A stretch of 64,000 nucleotides of DNA. It comes from Bostrychus sinensis (taxonomy: Eukaryota > Chordata > Actinopteri > Gobiiformes > Eleotridae). The translations under genes were made by a program, and so were the position numbers. Positions 50,655-61,303 of the stretch are shown here, in pieces. Under the pieces are notes generated by a model, which saw nothing but the letters and a program-made list of their open reading frames with translations, did not search any database and was not told the origin of the DNA. The stretch spans positions 15,739,903 through 15,803,902 of the forward strand of contig CM036243.1 in assembly GCA_020698575.1 (NCBI GenBank), read 5' to 3'. Positions within the stretch are counted from its first letter, which is position 1, and each line of letters opens with the position of its first letter.

Positions 50655-51738
50655 ATGAGGCTATTATTGTAGCAAAACAAATTTGTGTGTGTAAATGGAT
50701 TTATCTGTATTAAGATGTGCACATATCAAGCTTTTGTGTGAGTAATCAAGATTTGTGTGTGCATATTAAGATTTGTGCATGTGCATTAGATTTGTACATG
50801 CATAATTATATTTGTGTGTATGTAATTGGATCTCTGTGTGTGTATTATGATTTGTTAGCCTGACTCTTCTACATGCTTTTCGCAAGCAGGACAGTCTGGT
50901 TCCCCTCTCGGACCAAAGTGTTTCTCCGGTTTGATTTGGGACTGACCTATCACAGTCGTTTATCTGCAGCACGTCTTACAAAAGCAGAAGAGCTAACCAA
51001 AGAAGCACTGGCTACTGAGCTAATTTAATAACTTCTCTGACCTGAATAACAGCGTTTAGTGCTTTTCTTTGTCACCTGTTGGTTCTGCTGAAGTCTGTGT
51101 TATTGTCCAGTCCTCTGTGTGATTTTTTTCTTCATCTTGTTGCAATTTTATCAACAGTTAAGTCCCATTTACATCCGATGAATAACAATAACAAAAACAT
51201 AAACAAACAAACAAACAAACAAAAAAACACTTCTTCCACAAGTCTTTGTACAGCTGGCTTCTGCTGCTGTCCCCATTCAGAAATAAGTACTGAGCTGCAT
51301 ATATATGCCATATTCTGGTGTTTTATGAAAAAAAACAGCTGCAATCCATGTTTGTTTGGGTCATTGGCGCGCTGCTTAAGTCCTGCCCTTTGTTTTTTTT
51401 TTATTGGTTACCCCTCCTGTCATTGTTCCGCCACAGAAATGGAATGTTACCAAAGCGGTAACAGGTGACTTCTTTGTATAGAATAGGAAAAGAGTTTGCT
51501 TGGCAGGCCAGGCTAACGATTTGTGTGTACAGTATTACAATTTGTGTGTGTGTAAAACAATTTGTGGTGAGGTATAAGTATGCAGGAAGATAGCTACTAT
51601 ATTTCTATAAATGTATTACACACGCACAAATCACAAAACAGATACACAAATCAAAATAAGCACACACAAATCTTAATATGCACACATCCTAATACAGGCT
51701 AATCTATTTACACCCACACAATAATAGCCTTATAATTA
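50655..51738. mobile_element. Composite inverted-repeat element (GT-rich arms) with a nested insertion
   Basis: The left arm (about 50655-50850) reads 'gaggctattattgt', 'aaatttgtgtgtgtaaatgga' and repeated 'atttgtgtgtg' units. The right arm (51525-51738) is the inverse ('cacacacaaatctt', 'tacacccacacaataatagcct'). The arms are 130-200 bp and diverged. The interior is unrelated (see 50855-51516). Confidence 0.65.
50855..51516. mobile_element. Nested element with TTAGCCTG ends
   Basis: Begins TTAGCCTGACTC and ends GGCAGGCCAGGCTAA (inverted TTAGCCTGGCC). It is flanked by TGATTTG (50848-50854) and CGATTTG (51517-51523), an imperfect target duplication. It sits precisely between the two GT-rich arms. 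Confidence 0.55.
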
Positions 51739-52734
51739 TGAAGCTCCCATTAGTTGTCACATGTCAATGCTGAAATATTGATTACTGATTACTCACAGTG
51801 AGTGGCTATTTCAGCGCTGGCTACAATTGCTTACAAAGCAAAACAACACACACAAAAAACTATATATAAATAGTGAAATGGAAAGGAAATCTACATTTGG
51901 ATAACTATTAGTACATCAGTGACAAAATGGTTAATGGTTAAATGTGAAAATGTGGAATGGCATGCCTTAACACTAAAAAGAAAAAAGTTGAAAGGAAACT
52001 AAAAACTAAAGTCGCTAAAATGTTGTTGGGGGAATGTGGTGGAATTAGCAGAGGATAGATGAATATCCATAATATACTTTAAAAAAAAAAGGAGAACATC
52101 TGACAAGAATAATGATCCAGACTGGAGCCGAGATGTACAATTTATCAACTCACACCATTTAGTAAGACAGTGCTGTAAATCTAGGATATTTCTTTAATTT
52201 ATCTTTTTAGATGTAGGTTCCACTCACTACACCTTATCTGATGCAGAAATGTATTCCATGATCCCTTTGTCTGACACCACTGGAGTACTATTTTATATAA
52301 ACCTTGCATTTGTAGTGGTAAATTATCATCTGTCATCTCCTCTCTGATGTGGCTCTGAGTGTTTTTATAAAGGTTTGTGATCTGAAGTTCCAGGAAAGAG
52401 GACGAGACATGGTAGCGTGAGAGCTCGGCGCCTATGTTTTTTAGGTGTCTTTGAAAAGATAAGTGTTAAGCAGTGCTGTGACAGGCTTCTGCCCCCGGGG
52501 AACTGGGGATTTGGAAGTTCAACATTTTTCTTCCTGATGTTTATTTTTAAGACAGTTACATTTCATTGTGGGGAAATTTGCTTAACACTGTGGCCTATTA
52601 TTTATACTTTATGCAGTAATTATGATGTACTCTTACTGTAAAATGCAATTGTGTTCATAGATGTGTTTCCTGAGAATCCTCTTTGTCATATTAATATCAA
52701 CTTTTTTTTATATATATATTACTAACTGGCCATC

Positions 52735-52950
52735 ATAAGAAAGTAACTGCTGTTCATTTACTGTAGTCCTGAGACATGTTGAAGACAAACCTGCTGAAGT
52801 TCAAACTGATCATCTAAAAAGAGAAGAGTGGAGATTTAAGAGACTTTGAACATGGCATGAACTGGTCTGAGTATTTCAGAAACTCGTTACAACAAGCTCT
52901 GCATCTCTGAAGTGAAGTGTATCTAATAAAGTGGCCAGTGAGTGTTTTTC
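52735..52950 (+). mobile_element. Second Tc1-like remnant
   Basis: Contains 'ctcgttacaacaagctctgcatctctgaa' followed directly by 'ctaataaagtggccagtgagtg', the characteristic 3' end of a vertebrate Tc1-like family, with the central transposase deleted. Confidence 0.55.
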
Positions 52951-52977
52951 TTTTTTTTGTGTCCATTAAAATACAAT

Positions 52978-53040
52978 TGTGGTGTCCAACAAGGTTCAAT
53001 CTTTGGGCCATTATATTTTGAAATGTTTCAGTTTTTTATG
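52978..53040 (-). repeat. 80-bp repeat of the SCPP region, copy 2 (inverted)
   Basis: The plus strand reads 'ggtgtccaacaaggttcaatctttgggcca', the reverse complement of the core of the other two copies. It lies just beyond the SCPP-B polyadenylation signal. Confidence 0.6.
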
Positions 53041-53158
53041 ATTATATCTAACCAGTATTACTATGAAGGAACCTTTCTGTAAAAGCTGTTCATTGTACTC
53101 TCTAAATCCCACAAATTGTTTTGAACAGAAATAACAAAAAGCAGACTTGCTTGAAATC

Positions 53159-53164
53159 TTTATT
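53159..53164 (-). terminator. Polyadenylation signal of SCPP-B
   Basis: AATAAA on the minus strand about 340 nt after the stop codon. Confidence 0.45.
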
Positions 53165-53506
53165 TCTTTATATAAATACAATTAATTTAATTGATTTTAA
53201 CAGCTTTTTTCATGTAAGATGAGATTAACCTAGAAAACTACACGAGTTAGATTTAATGTAAGAATTGAAAAATCTGTCTGCAAATGCTTCTAATACATTA
53301 AAACAGAAATTTTATTTTTTATAACATTTTTGTTATTCATTTTAATTTAGAGTAAGTATATAGCAGGAAAAAAAACATGTATTATTCATTGTCCAAAAGG
53401 CAAGAGAATATGTCCTCCTTCCATTTTAAACTTTTACTGGCACCTGTAGAAACATTAAAGACTGACGTTAGAAACATTTCCCAAATACAATGTTACTATA
53501 TAAAGT

Positions 53507-55231
53507 CTATTTTATGTGTGTTTTTTTATAAACCTGGCTGGTCTGAGTGGGCTGGTCTGCTAGGGCCTGGTTCAAGGGGTCCTGGGATGGAAGTGGTTTT
53601 GCGTCAAAAGTGGGAATCTGAAAATAATAATACAATTTTAAAAGGGGTGTTGGGTGGTGGGGGGTGTTAATGGAAATAAAGGTCTATTTGAGACACATTT
53701 ATGATAGGTGAATTCTTCTCACATTTTGAGGTTGCTGGGGGATGTTTTGAGGTGGGAAGTCAAATGGCAGAACCTGTAAAAAGCATAGTAGAAAAGGTGA
53801 CAATAAATCAAACAATATAAAGAATTTAGACATTTAGTACCATGCAATTTAAACACACATTTTTATACATTTAAATTGTTTACATATGTAAAAACAGAAA
53901 ATTGCAAACTGAAATGGACCAAAGATTGAGCCTTGTTGGACACCACAATGGTATTTCTACTGAGACATATGATAGAAATATACTGAAATGCTCTTATTAA
54001 TATGATGTATTGAAGGGAAAATGTTCTTACGTTCGGGCCTTGGGGGACATTTGACATTGGAGGCATGTTTGTAATTATCTGTAATCAAAATTTTAAAAGC
54101 ATTTAAAAACTATTTTGCAATAAATTATTCCAGTTATTGTATATTAAAAAATGACTTCTTACCCTTTGCTGTGCAAAGTCATATGGGTAGTACTGAAAAG
54201 TAACATTAGAATACATTTAAAACCTGTTAAGTGTCCTACTTACATTATAGTGTGTCTGACAAGAACAATAAAGAAACAACACTTACGACTTCCACACTCT
54301 GTCTGCCTGGTGGCTGAGGGATTGAGTATTTAAGGAAACCATGAGTGTTTGGTCCTCCAGCTGCGCCACCAAATGAATGAGGATAAATCTAGAAAATGCA
54401 GTATATTAAAATAAATGTACCATGTCATGTCTGTCAGTAAAATATAAAGCGTTTGACTTACAAGCTCCACACTATAAGCACCAGGTCCAGTTGGGGGTAA
54501 AACCTGAGCACCAGGAAAGACATTTTTCACCTTAACATATAGTATATAAACAGTTTCAAATAGCCTACATTGAAGCCTGTGTTCTTCTAATTTGAAAACC
54601 AGTCCCTTACTTTCTGGAATATTCTGTCCTAAGGAAAGTGATGCATCATTACCTGTGGGGGTGGGACTTGTCTGGAGCCTGTATAATGAGGCAGGTAATG
54701 ATAGAATGACTGCAAATAGAAAAAGTATTTTGGTATGAGGAAACAAACACAGTGAATATTACAAAGTAGGTTTGTGTATTGGCTAGAACCTTGCAATACG
54801 ATTATATATGACATGATACGTATCGATATATCATAATGCTGTAAGGGCATTATATTGACAATATAAAACCTCATCTCTACAATAGTACACAACTACATGC
54901 ACAAAACTTTATAAGATACATTTGATCAAATAAACAGAAAGATTATTACTGCAACTGTATACTATAATCAGTAAAATGATGAAATTATAAAAATAGTGCT
55001 TTTTTCCCACTCAGTGTTTGATTCTGGTTTCGACTATGCGATATTTTTTTCATTATAAAAGAAAATACCAAGTCCAAAATGCACCTCTATCAATATGATG
55101 AAAAACAGATACAGATGTATTTCATATGGAACACCTACTACAAAGTAAAATACACAAAAATAAAATTTAGTTCTTACTGGTGCGGCAAAAGCTGTGCTCG
55201 CCAAGCAGAGGCATAACAAGGCCACTTTCAT
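53507..55231 (-). CDS. scpp5: SCPP-B: P/Q-rich SCPP, scpp5-like
   Basis: Predicted secreted P/Q-rich matrix protein, 164 aa, of the kind made by inner dental epithelium and odontoblasts in fish teeth. Coding exons: 55178-55231 (signal peptide MKVALLCLCLASTAFAAP), 54653-54709, 54462-54503, 54287-54388, 54163-54192, 54031-54078, 53723-53773 and 53507-53617. All introns are phase 0 with GT/AG borders. Exon 3 reads FYHYLPHYTGSRQVPPPQ. Two Ser-x-Glu sites (AYSVEL, RQSVEV) end adjacent exons, followed by YYPYDFAQQR. The last exon ends in QTSQVYKKTHIK. The YLPHY and HGFLKYSIPQPPG blocks are why I favour scpp5, from memory of the family and not from an alignment. The final eight residues depend on reading through CAG|GTTTAT, a possible weak donor. 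Confidence 0.8.
53890..53970 (+). repeat. 80-bp repeat of the SCPP region, copy 3, in an SCPP-B intron
   Basis: Lies between the SCPP-B exons at 54031 and 53773. The core matches copy 1 nearly perfectly and extends to 'caatggtatttcta.tgagaca'. Confidence 0.65.
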
Positions 55232-55333
55232 CTTTGCTGAAGGTCCGAGTCCTGAAAAAACAAAACTCTATTAAACAATGACAAAGACAAAAATACAATA
55301 AAACTAATTCTGACTGAAGTTTCTGTTACTCAC

Positions 55334-55372
55334 CTGACTCTCTCCTGTGAAGATCTCAGTGATAGGGTCCAG
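55334..55372 (-). other. SCPP-B 5' untranslated exon
   Basis: Reading leftward, the exon ends at GAGTCAG|GTGAGT (55334/55333). The coding exon begins after TTTTTTCAG| at 55251, leaving a short leader before ATG. A weak TATA-like TACAAAA lies a little upstream, near 55400. Confidence 0.5.
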
Positions 55373-55419
55373 TGGTCACTACTTGGAGACCTAGAGATGG
55401 CTTTTGTAGGGTTCATGTG

Positions 55420-56405
55420 GAATCCACAGCCAATCAGAGGCCAGTGATGATGTTATCAGATGAGTAGGTAGTGGTGTCTAGTCTTCAGCTTTAGTAAACA
55501 ACCTGTGGTCATATCCACTTTCTGTATAATAGCAGACTATTGCTGATTACATAGTCTAGAGCAGTGGCACTCTGCCCACTGCTTATGCCAGTTTGATCAG
55601 AGTGCCACTTCAGCACCAACATAGGTAGCAATAATAAATGCAAACTTTAAACAAAGGAAAGCATCTCTTCTATCTACTACCCTAATACTAAAAAAGTTGA
55701 TACTCTGTGTAAAATGCAAAAAGACAGAAAGCAATAGTTTGCCCAAATAGAACATAAACAACATATGATAGGTGTTGAAATTCAGCCATTTTACCATTTC
55801 ATGAGGAATACTCGCTCATTTTTGATTCAATGGCAGCAACACATCTTTAAAAAAGTTGGGAGTGGGGCAACAAAAGGCTAGAAAAGTGGATGAAACTAAT
55901 AAAAACAGATTGTATTTTGCAACTACGTAGGTTAATTGACCATATTTCAGTAAGATGTCTGGATATAAAAGGGGCAATTTAGAAACAAGATGTAGGCAGA
56001 TTCTCTACTATTACTAGTGCTGTAGTAAAGAGTATACTAATCCAGTCCAAGACCAGTCCAAGACCAGAGTAAACCAAGACAGAGTGAAAGCCTAGACTTT
56101 CATGGTTCAAGACCAAGAAATTTAAGGGCCGAGACCAAACACTGTGATCAAGGGAAAAGGATCAGTGGATCCAGTACATTAATGATAATTTTAATGAGCT
56201 AATGCATCCAACACCATGAACAAACATGGAATTGAGGATTTTATTGGTTCTTCTAATGCTGAAAACTATTTAGGCTACTTCAAAATTATAAGAGACCTCC
56301 ACATCCAGGAGTGAGATCAAAAAAACAAATAAATTCAGATTCAAGTAAAAGTAAAGTAAAAATGTAGCCAAGATCAAGACAAGACCAAGGTGAAGCCAAT
56401 ACCAC

Positions 56406-56437
<32 letters not shown>

Positions 56438-57720
56438 CAAGATAGGTCTCGTGGGCTATAACACTAAATATTTGTATTGTACAGTGTATGGGTGCTTTGG
56501 GTAATGTTAATTCTGCAAATTATTGTGATATTTTGTTAGATGATACTGATGTGTTTTTGTAAATTATTCATAAGCAAACATTTAGCATCTTACCTTTAAT
56601 GTCTTGACTTTGCTTCTTGATTTTTGCTTCTATAAGAAAGTTGTACACTCTACAACAAGAACTATAGCAGCTGTAAAATCTGCCACACCAGAGTTAAATA
56701 CTCAGGTAACCCAGCAAACCTGCATGCCTACAGAGCCATCACAGGATGCAGCTAAAGCTAAAATAAGTAACTTTTTGTGCATGTAGTAATGTACAAGTAA
56801 ACAGGTGAGGTTTTCCAAAATCACCTTTTAAAAACAATATTGTTATAGTAATGTGATATATTGCTATACATTGTATCATGACACTTACTGTATATCCAAA
56901 TAAAAAAAGAACAAAGACCAAGAAATAAAAGTTCAAATTCATTATTAGTTTTGTAGAAGTTAATAGGCCACTGCAGCTACACAGCCCTAATTGCATGTAT
57001 TGCATTCTTGTAATCTTCAGTTTCCACTCCTGTTATGATATTTATGTTCTATTGTGACTAAAATATGGTTTGACATCAAGAGTTTTTTGGAAATCTAAGG
57101 CAAACTTTATGTACAGAAAGTTTTGATTATTATATGAAAGCTCATTGAGGTAATCATTTCAAGCACCATATTCTAAGTGTTGGCAAACACCTGAGAGAGA
57201 AAAATGTCTTCTTTTTTGCCCCAGGTCAAAATTCGCCTAAACTGACCAATGGCTTTTTCGCTTATTTTAATCGGGAAGCAGACCAAAATGTTCACAGGCA
57301 TGTGACAGTCTGCTGGTCACTGTTACTGACTAAACATTCTCATTTATTAAGAACTTTTAAAATGAAGTCTCTATGATTTTTTACATACTGTACCACTTTT
57401 TATGTCACAAAAATGTGAAATGTGTGTATGAAGTTTTAAATTTGATGAGATGTGTTCATTCACAAAGTCTGGCTCTCCTCCAGCTCAGCGTTCTGATGCC
57501 AGCGTGTGTGTAGCGTGCACATGATACATCTGAGTGCTACATATGAGACTAATCATGCTCTATGTGTAAAACAAACCCCTAATCCACCAGATGACTTTCT
57601 CTTCACGTCACATGTTTGGAAACACTTACAGAGCCCCAGGGCCCAACAATCTTTTACTCATACCATATGATACACTTGTGGTCACAGACTCAACAAATAC
57701 ACAAAATAACTTTATGCCTT
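55420..57720. other. Spacer between SCPP-B and SCPP-C
   Basis: Nothing coding supported. It contains the CCAAGACC repeat region and poly-A run. A 60-codon plus-strand frame at 56604-56786 lacks credible splice sites and family likeness. Confidence 0.5.
56035..56450. repeat. 'CCAAGACCAG' repeat region with a poly-A run
   Basis: Many 'aagaccaag/caagaccag' units at both ends, and a 29-A run at about 56405-56433 followed by 'gtctcaagataggtctcgtgggc'. It is probably an old DNA element or retroposon, but no ends were defined. Confidence 0.35.
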
Positions 57721-57724
57721 TGCC

Positions 57725-57730
57725 TTTATT
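57725..57730 (-). terminator. Polyadenylation signal of SCPP-C
   Basis: AATAAA on the minus strand about 290 nt beyond the stop codon at 58017-58019. Confidence 0.5.
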
Positions 57731-58016
57731 ATGAAGCAACAGCAACACACAGTAAGAATTAGAAAACTGTAGAAAAACAGTAGAAAATATACAAACAAAC
57801 ACATGATCAAATGCACCAATATTGAAATGCAAAGCACCAATCCTTTTCATATCAAAGTATAGCACCATGTTTCATCAGTGTATGTGGGGAAAGTAAAAGC
57901 AAAAGCATCCACTAATCTCCCATTGTGGTAGGTAGTTGCCCTTTGTTGAAAAAAATCTGTAATTTCTATAATGAGTATTTAGTGTGCACGTGCACCTGTC
58001 TGCTGATGCTGGTGCT

Positions 58017-59387
58017 TTAGTCTTCCTCTTCCTCCTCATCTTCGTCACTTCTCTTTGCCTGAAACCACAGACACTTGAGATAAGTCAGTCATGAAAAAAC
58101 AGAGAAAAAGTCTCTGACATGTGCCAAGTCTACACATGTGTCTCAACACCTCTGCACAAACAGCAGGAGGACTTTAACTATGACGCAACACTTGTTTTTG
58201 AGCCAGTGAACTCAGTGACACCTCTGTTGCACCATTTTTATCGAACATTTAATTAACTGAAAAATCTGTATGGTTGAAAGGGACAAAAATGGAACATCTA
58301 TGATTGGTGTAAAATGTAAATAAATTCTTACAGCTGGGGCTGCAGCTACCACTGGAACAACGGGGGCAACAGGGGCAACTGGAGCAGCAGGGGCAGCCGG
58401 GGCAGCAGGGGCAACTGGGGCAGCAGGGGCAGCCGGGGCTGGGATGGCTGCTGCAGCAGGAGCGGGCACATCAAAGCCGAATGGATAGAACTAGAGCAGA
58501 GGACAGATCATTAGTTCACACTGGGGGTGTAATCCAAACTGCAGTGCATCCCCTATAGGCAGCTTCAGTCAGGCAAAAACTGGCACTTACCACCTCTTTA
58601 TCTTTGCCATTTGGCTGTGGGATATCCTGTTTGATAAATCCACGGACCTTAGAATGCAGACACATAAGTGAACTTAGACATTATAATCTAGCTCATATGA
58701 AATAATTACAACATGTGTTGAACATGTTTTATTGTTCCACTTACTGGTGCTCCAGCAGGAGCATTAAGAGGGAGAAGCTGCAAAATCAAGCATTCACATT
58801 TAGTCGTTACAACATAATGATGAACATGTGTAAAATGCTGGAAAAACATTTTGCAATTGGTTCTTACAACTTCCAGGCTGCCAGCAGGAACTCCAGCAGG
58901 GATAGCCGCTGCCGCCTGTAATGATTTATGGACTATGTTATCCATTGTAAACTTTTGGTAAAGTAAAGTAGCAAATGGCATTTAATTGAGTGAAGACATC
59001 TACAGTTAAGTAACAATAACTGTATAGGATAGGATAGAGGCGAGAAGAGAAAATGTAACTTTAAATTCAATACAATCAAAACACTGTACCTCTGCAGGAG
59101 CGTGGTGGATATCATACTCCACATACATATCAAGCTGAAAAAAAAAAAAAAAAAAAAAAATACAAACAAAACATAAACTTACATAAAGGGTATAAAGTGA
59201 TCAGATAAAAAAAAAATCCATGCAGCAGTTTGGAAAATGTATGTGAAAAGTCACTGCTTTGACTGATTTAACTATAAATAGTTAGTAAATATTATATATA
59301 CTATTTATGATAAATAATATATAAAGTGTGTACCGGGAAACATAATACTGTCCCAAGGAAAACAGCAACCAACACGATGGATTTCAT
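58017..59387 (-). CDS. SCPP-C: Ala/Pro-rich SCPP with acidic C-terminus
   Basis: Predicted secreted SCPP, 145 aa. Coding exons: 59334-59387 (signal peptide MKSIVLVAVFLGTVLCFP), 59090-59134, 58868-58915, 58745-58777, 58591-58647, 58332-58490 and 58017-58058. All introns are phase 0. Exon 4 ends GSLEV (Ser-x-Glu). Exon 6 reads VRGFIKQDIPQPNGKDKEV and exon 7 opens FYPFGFDVP, both matching the consecutive scpp5-like modules of SCPP-B. Exon 7 then runs into a low-complexity APAAPVAP stretch of about 40 residues. The last exon is AKRSDEDEEEEED: a dibasic step, one Ser-x-Glu site and a Glu/Asp tail. Gene B is P/Q-rich and lacks that tail, so C has diverged or acquired it. A 24-nt poly-pyrimidine run sits directly before exon 3. 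Individual family name not assigned. Confidence 0.8.
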
Positions 59388-59475
59388 TTTGGATTAACTG
59401 CAAACAAAACAAACAATATAAAGATGATCATTCATAAGATTAGTAGGTTAATGTAAACATAGTAAAAGCTGTTAC

Positions 59476-59515
59476 CTTTCCTTGCAGCCACAGCACTGGA
59501 GCACAGATGGATTGT
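59476..59515 (-). other. SCPP-C 5' untranslated exon
   Basis: Reading leftward, the exon ends at GGAAAG|GTAACA (59476/59475). The next exon starts after TTTGCAG| at 59397, ten nt before the ATG. A TATA-like AAATAAATAG lies at about 59553-59562. Confidence 0.5.
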
Positions 59516-59569
59516 AGAGGAGAGGTGTGAGAACTGGAGGGAGAGCTCTACTCCTCTATTTATTTGCTC

Positions 59570-61140
59570 CCAAAAACGGGATCTGGGGTGAATTTTGACA
59601 GCCTTTGGTTCCAAGCCAAGTATATTTGTTTTATGCTTGCACACTGGCAGCAGCAGCTCTGGGAGAAATCTCATGCTAAAAAAAACTGGCCTGAAACCTG
59701 CATTCATCACATTTGATCTCTCTATAATGTTGTCTTTTATAAGGAGGCCCTTGCAACATGTTTGGAGTTAGTAAAAGCATCCAATGTCTGCACGTGACTC
59801 TAGCTGTGCTTGGCCCAATCCTCATGAATTTTCTAAATATATAGATTAAATAGTATGAAATGAGATCCTTATATAACACAGCTTTAATAAATGTGTTTTA
59901 CAACGCTGTATTTGGACTTACAAGCCTTGGCTTTGTTAAAATGTGGATTGGCACCAGGTTGAAAATGGTGCACTCAGGAGTTTAATAGTCAGCTAATGTG
60001 CTGCAGCTGGACTGACACTCCTGTAACAACAGATAATGAAAACTGTATGTGACTTTTTTTTTTTTTGCCGTGGAGTTAGTAAACACAGAAATATTTATGA
60101 TAATTTCTGCCTCTCAGGGAATCCTAATGTAAGATCTTTGTACAGAGTTTTGTTGCTTTGTTGCTTCTTTCTCTGTGGCACTGATGTATTTTGTGACATT
60201 CTTATGGTGTGTTGCGACAAAGTCTTTTCTAAATCTTATTTTTCTGATGTAATATAATGCTACTGCCTTATAGGAAATAAATGTGTCTTAGCTAAGTTGG
60301 TAAAGTCACCTTGTGTTTTGTGTCAGCACTGGGCTTATGGACTTATGTTTTTAGCATGTGTTTCACAGAATGGCATGACCCCTTTTTACCTGTTACCTGT
60401 TTCATCCCCGTTGGCGTAGGTGGTAACTTTCCCAATAAGCCTGAATGAGGTGTCTGAATAATTTGTATAGGAGAAAAAAAATATCAACCTCAGGCCTAAC
60501 TGAACTGATGCTTCACTCAATTCCTTAACAAGGCTGTTTTATATTCTGCCTACTAAACCTGTGTGTCCTTGTAAAAACGTCTTTTAATGTAAGTGAAAGC
60601 ACTAGAACAAAAAACATTCCTCCTTTTATCCTTTAACTACCTGATCAAGAATTATTTTCACTACAGCATCTGCTTCTAGGATTGCACTCTTCAGAGACTT
60701 ATTCTGTGTTTCTGCTACAGTTTTCATTTGCCAAAGCTCATAACATGCCTTGCACTTCTTGTGTTTCTGCCTGTGCAAACATGGTATAAACATGTTTTGG
60801 AGTTGATGTCAAATGAAAAACTAAGCTCAGATAAATTATATCTGTGCTTTTAGTCTCTAGCTGTACTTGTATTATGTAGCTGTGCAGGATCTTATTTGTT
60901 TTAATAGTTAATCTCAATGTTTTTAGATTTTATGTTTTCTACTGTTTGTAAATATTGTTGATTTTGTATTTTCTGTGGAATGTCTTATACCTGTTTGTAC
61001 TTTGCACTTTGTCTCTACTGCTGCCTCTTCTTGAACAGCCAGGACATCCTTGTAAAAGAGATTCCTAATGTCAGTGGATTATTTTCCTGGTTAAATAAAG
61101 ATTTAATAATAATAAAAACAATAAGACACGTTTTAGTTAT
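59570..61140. other. Spacer between SCPP-C and SCPP-D
   Basis: Nothing coding supported. AT-rich sequence ending in the LINE tail at 60940-61110. Confidence 0.5.
60940..61110 (+). mobile_element. 3' tail of a LINE, opposite SCPP-D
   Basis: Contains 'caggacatccttgtaaaagagatt', 'aatgtcagtggat' and 'cctggttaaataaagatttaataataata', the usual fish LINE tail with its own AATAAA and AAT-rich end. It stops about 40 bp from the SCPP-D polyadenylation signal. Confidence 0.55.
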
Positions 61141-61147
61141 GTGTACA

Positions 61148-61153
61148 TTTATT
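61148..61153 (-). terminator. Polyadenylation signal of SCPP-D
   Basis: AATAAA on the minus strand about 150 nt after the stop codon at 61304-61306. Confidence 0.5.
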
Positions 61154-61303
61154 TGATTGCACAGCAGTAGATGGAAAACAGTATAAAAAAAGAACCAATG
61201 AACACTCTAAACAACTTTTCTAGCTATCTTGATAAAAATGTAAATGTTGGCAGTATATTGCATGTCGTTTTTTAGCTGTAGTCTCAGAAAGGTCTATTAT
61301 GCT

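Larger units (their letters stand above)
48900..53150. other. Spacer between SCPP-A and SCPP-B
   Basis: No SCPP-like exon (phase-0, P/Q- or acid-rich) was found here on either strand. It contains the composite element, the dispersed repeats and the Tc1 remnant listed separately. Confidence 0.5.

Noticed and set aside
56604..56786. Possible extra SCPP-like plus-strand exon
   Set aside because: Wrong strand for the cluster, no proper donor after AAAGCTAAA, and no Ser-x-Glu or P/Q enrichment.
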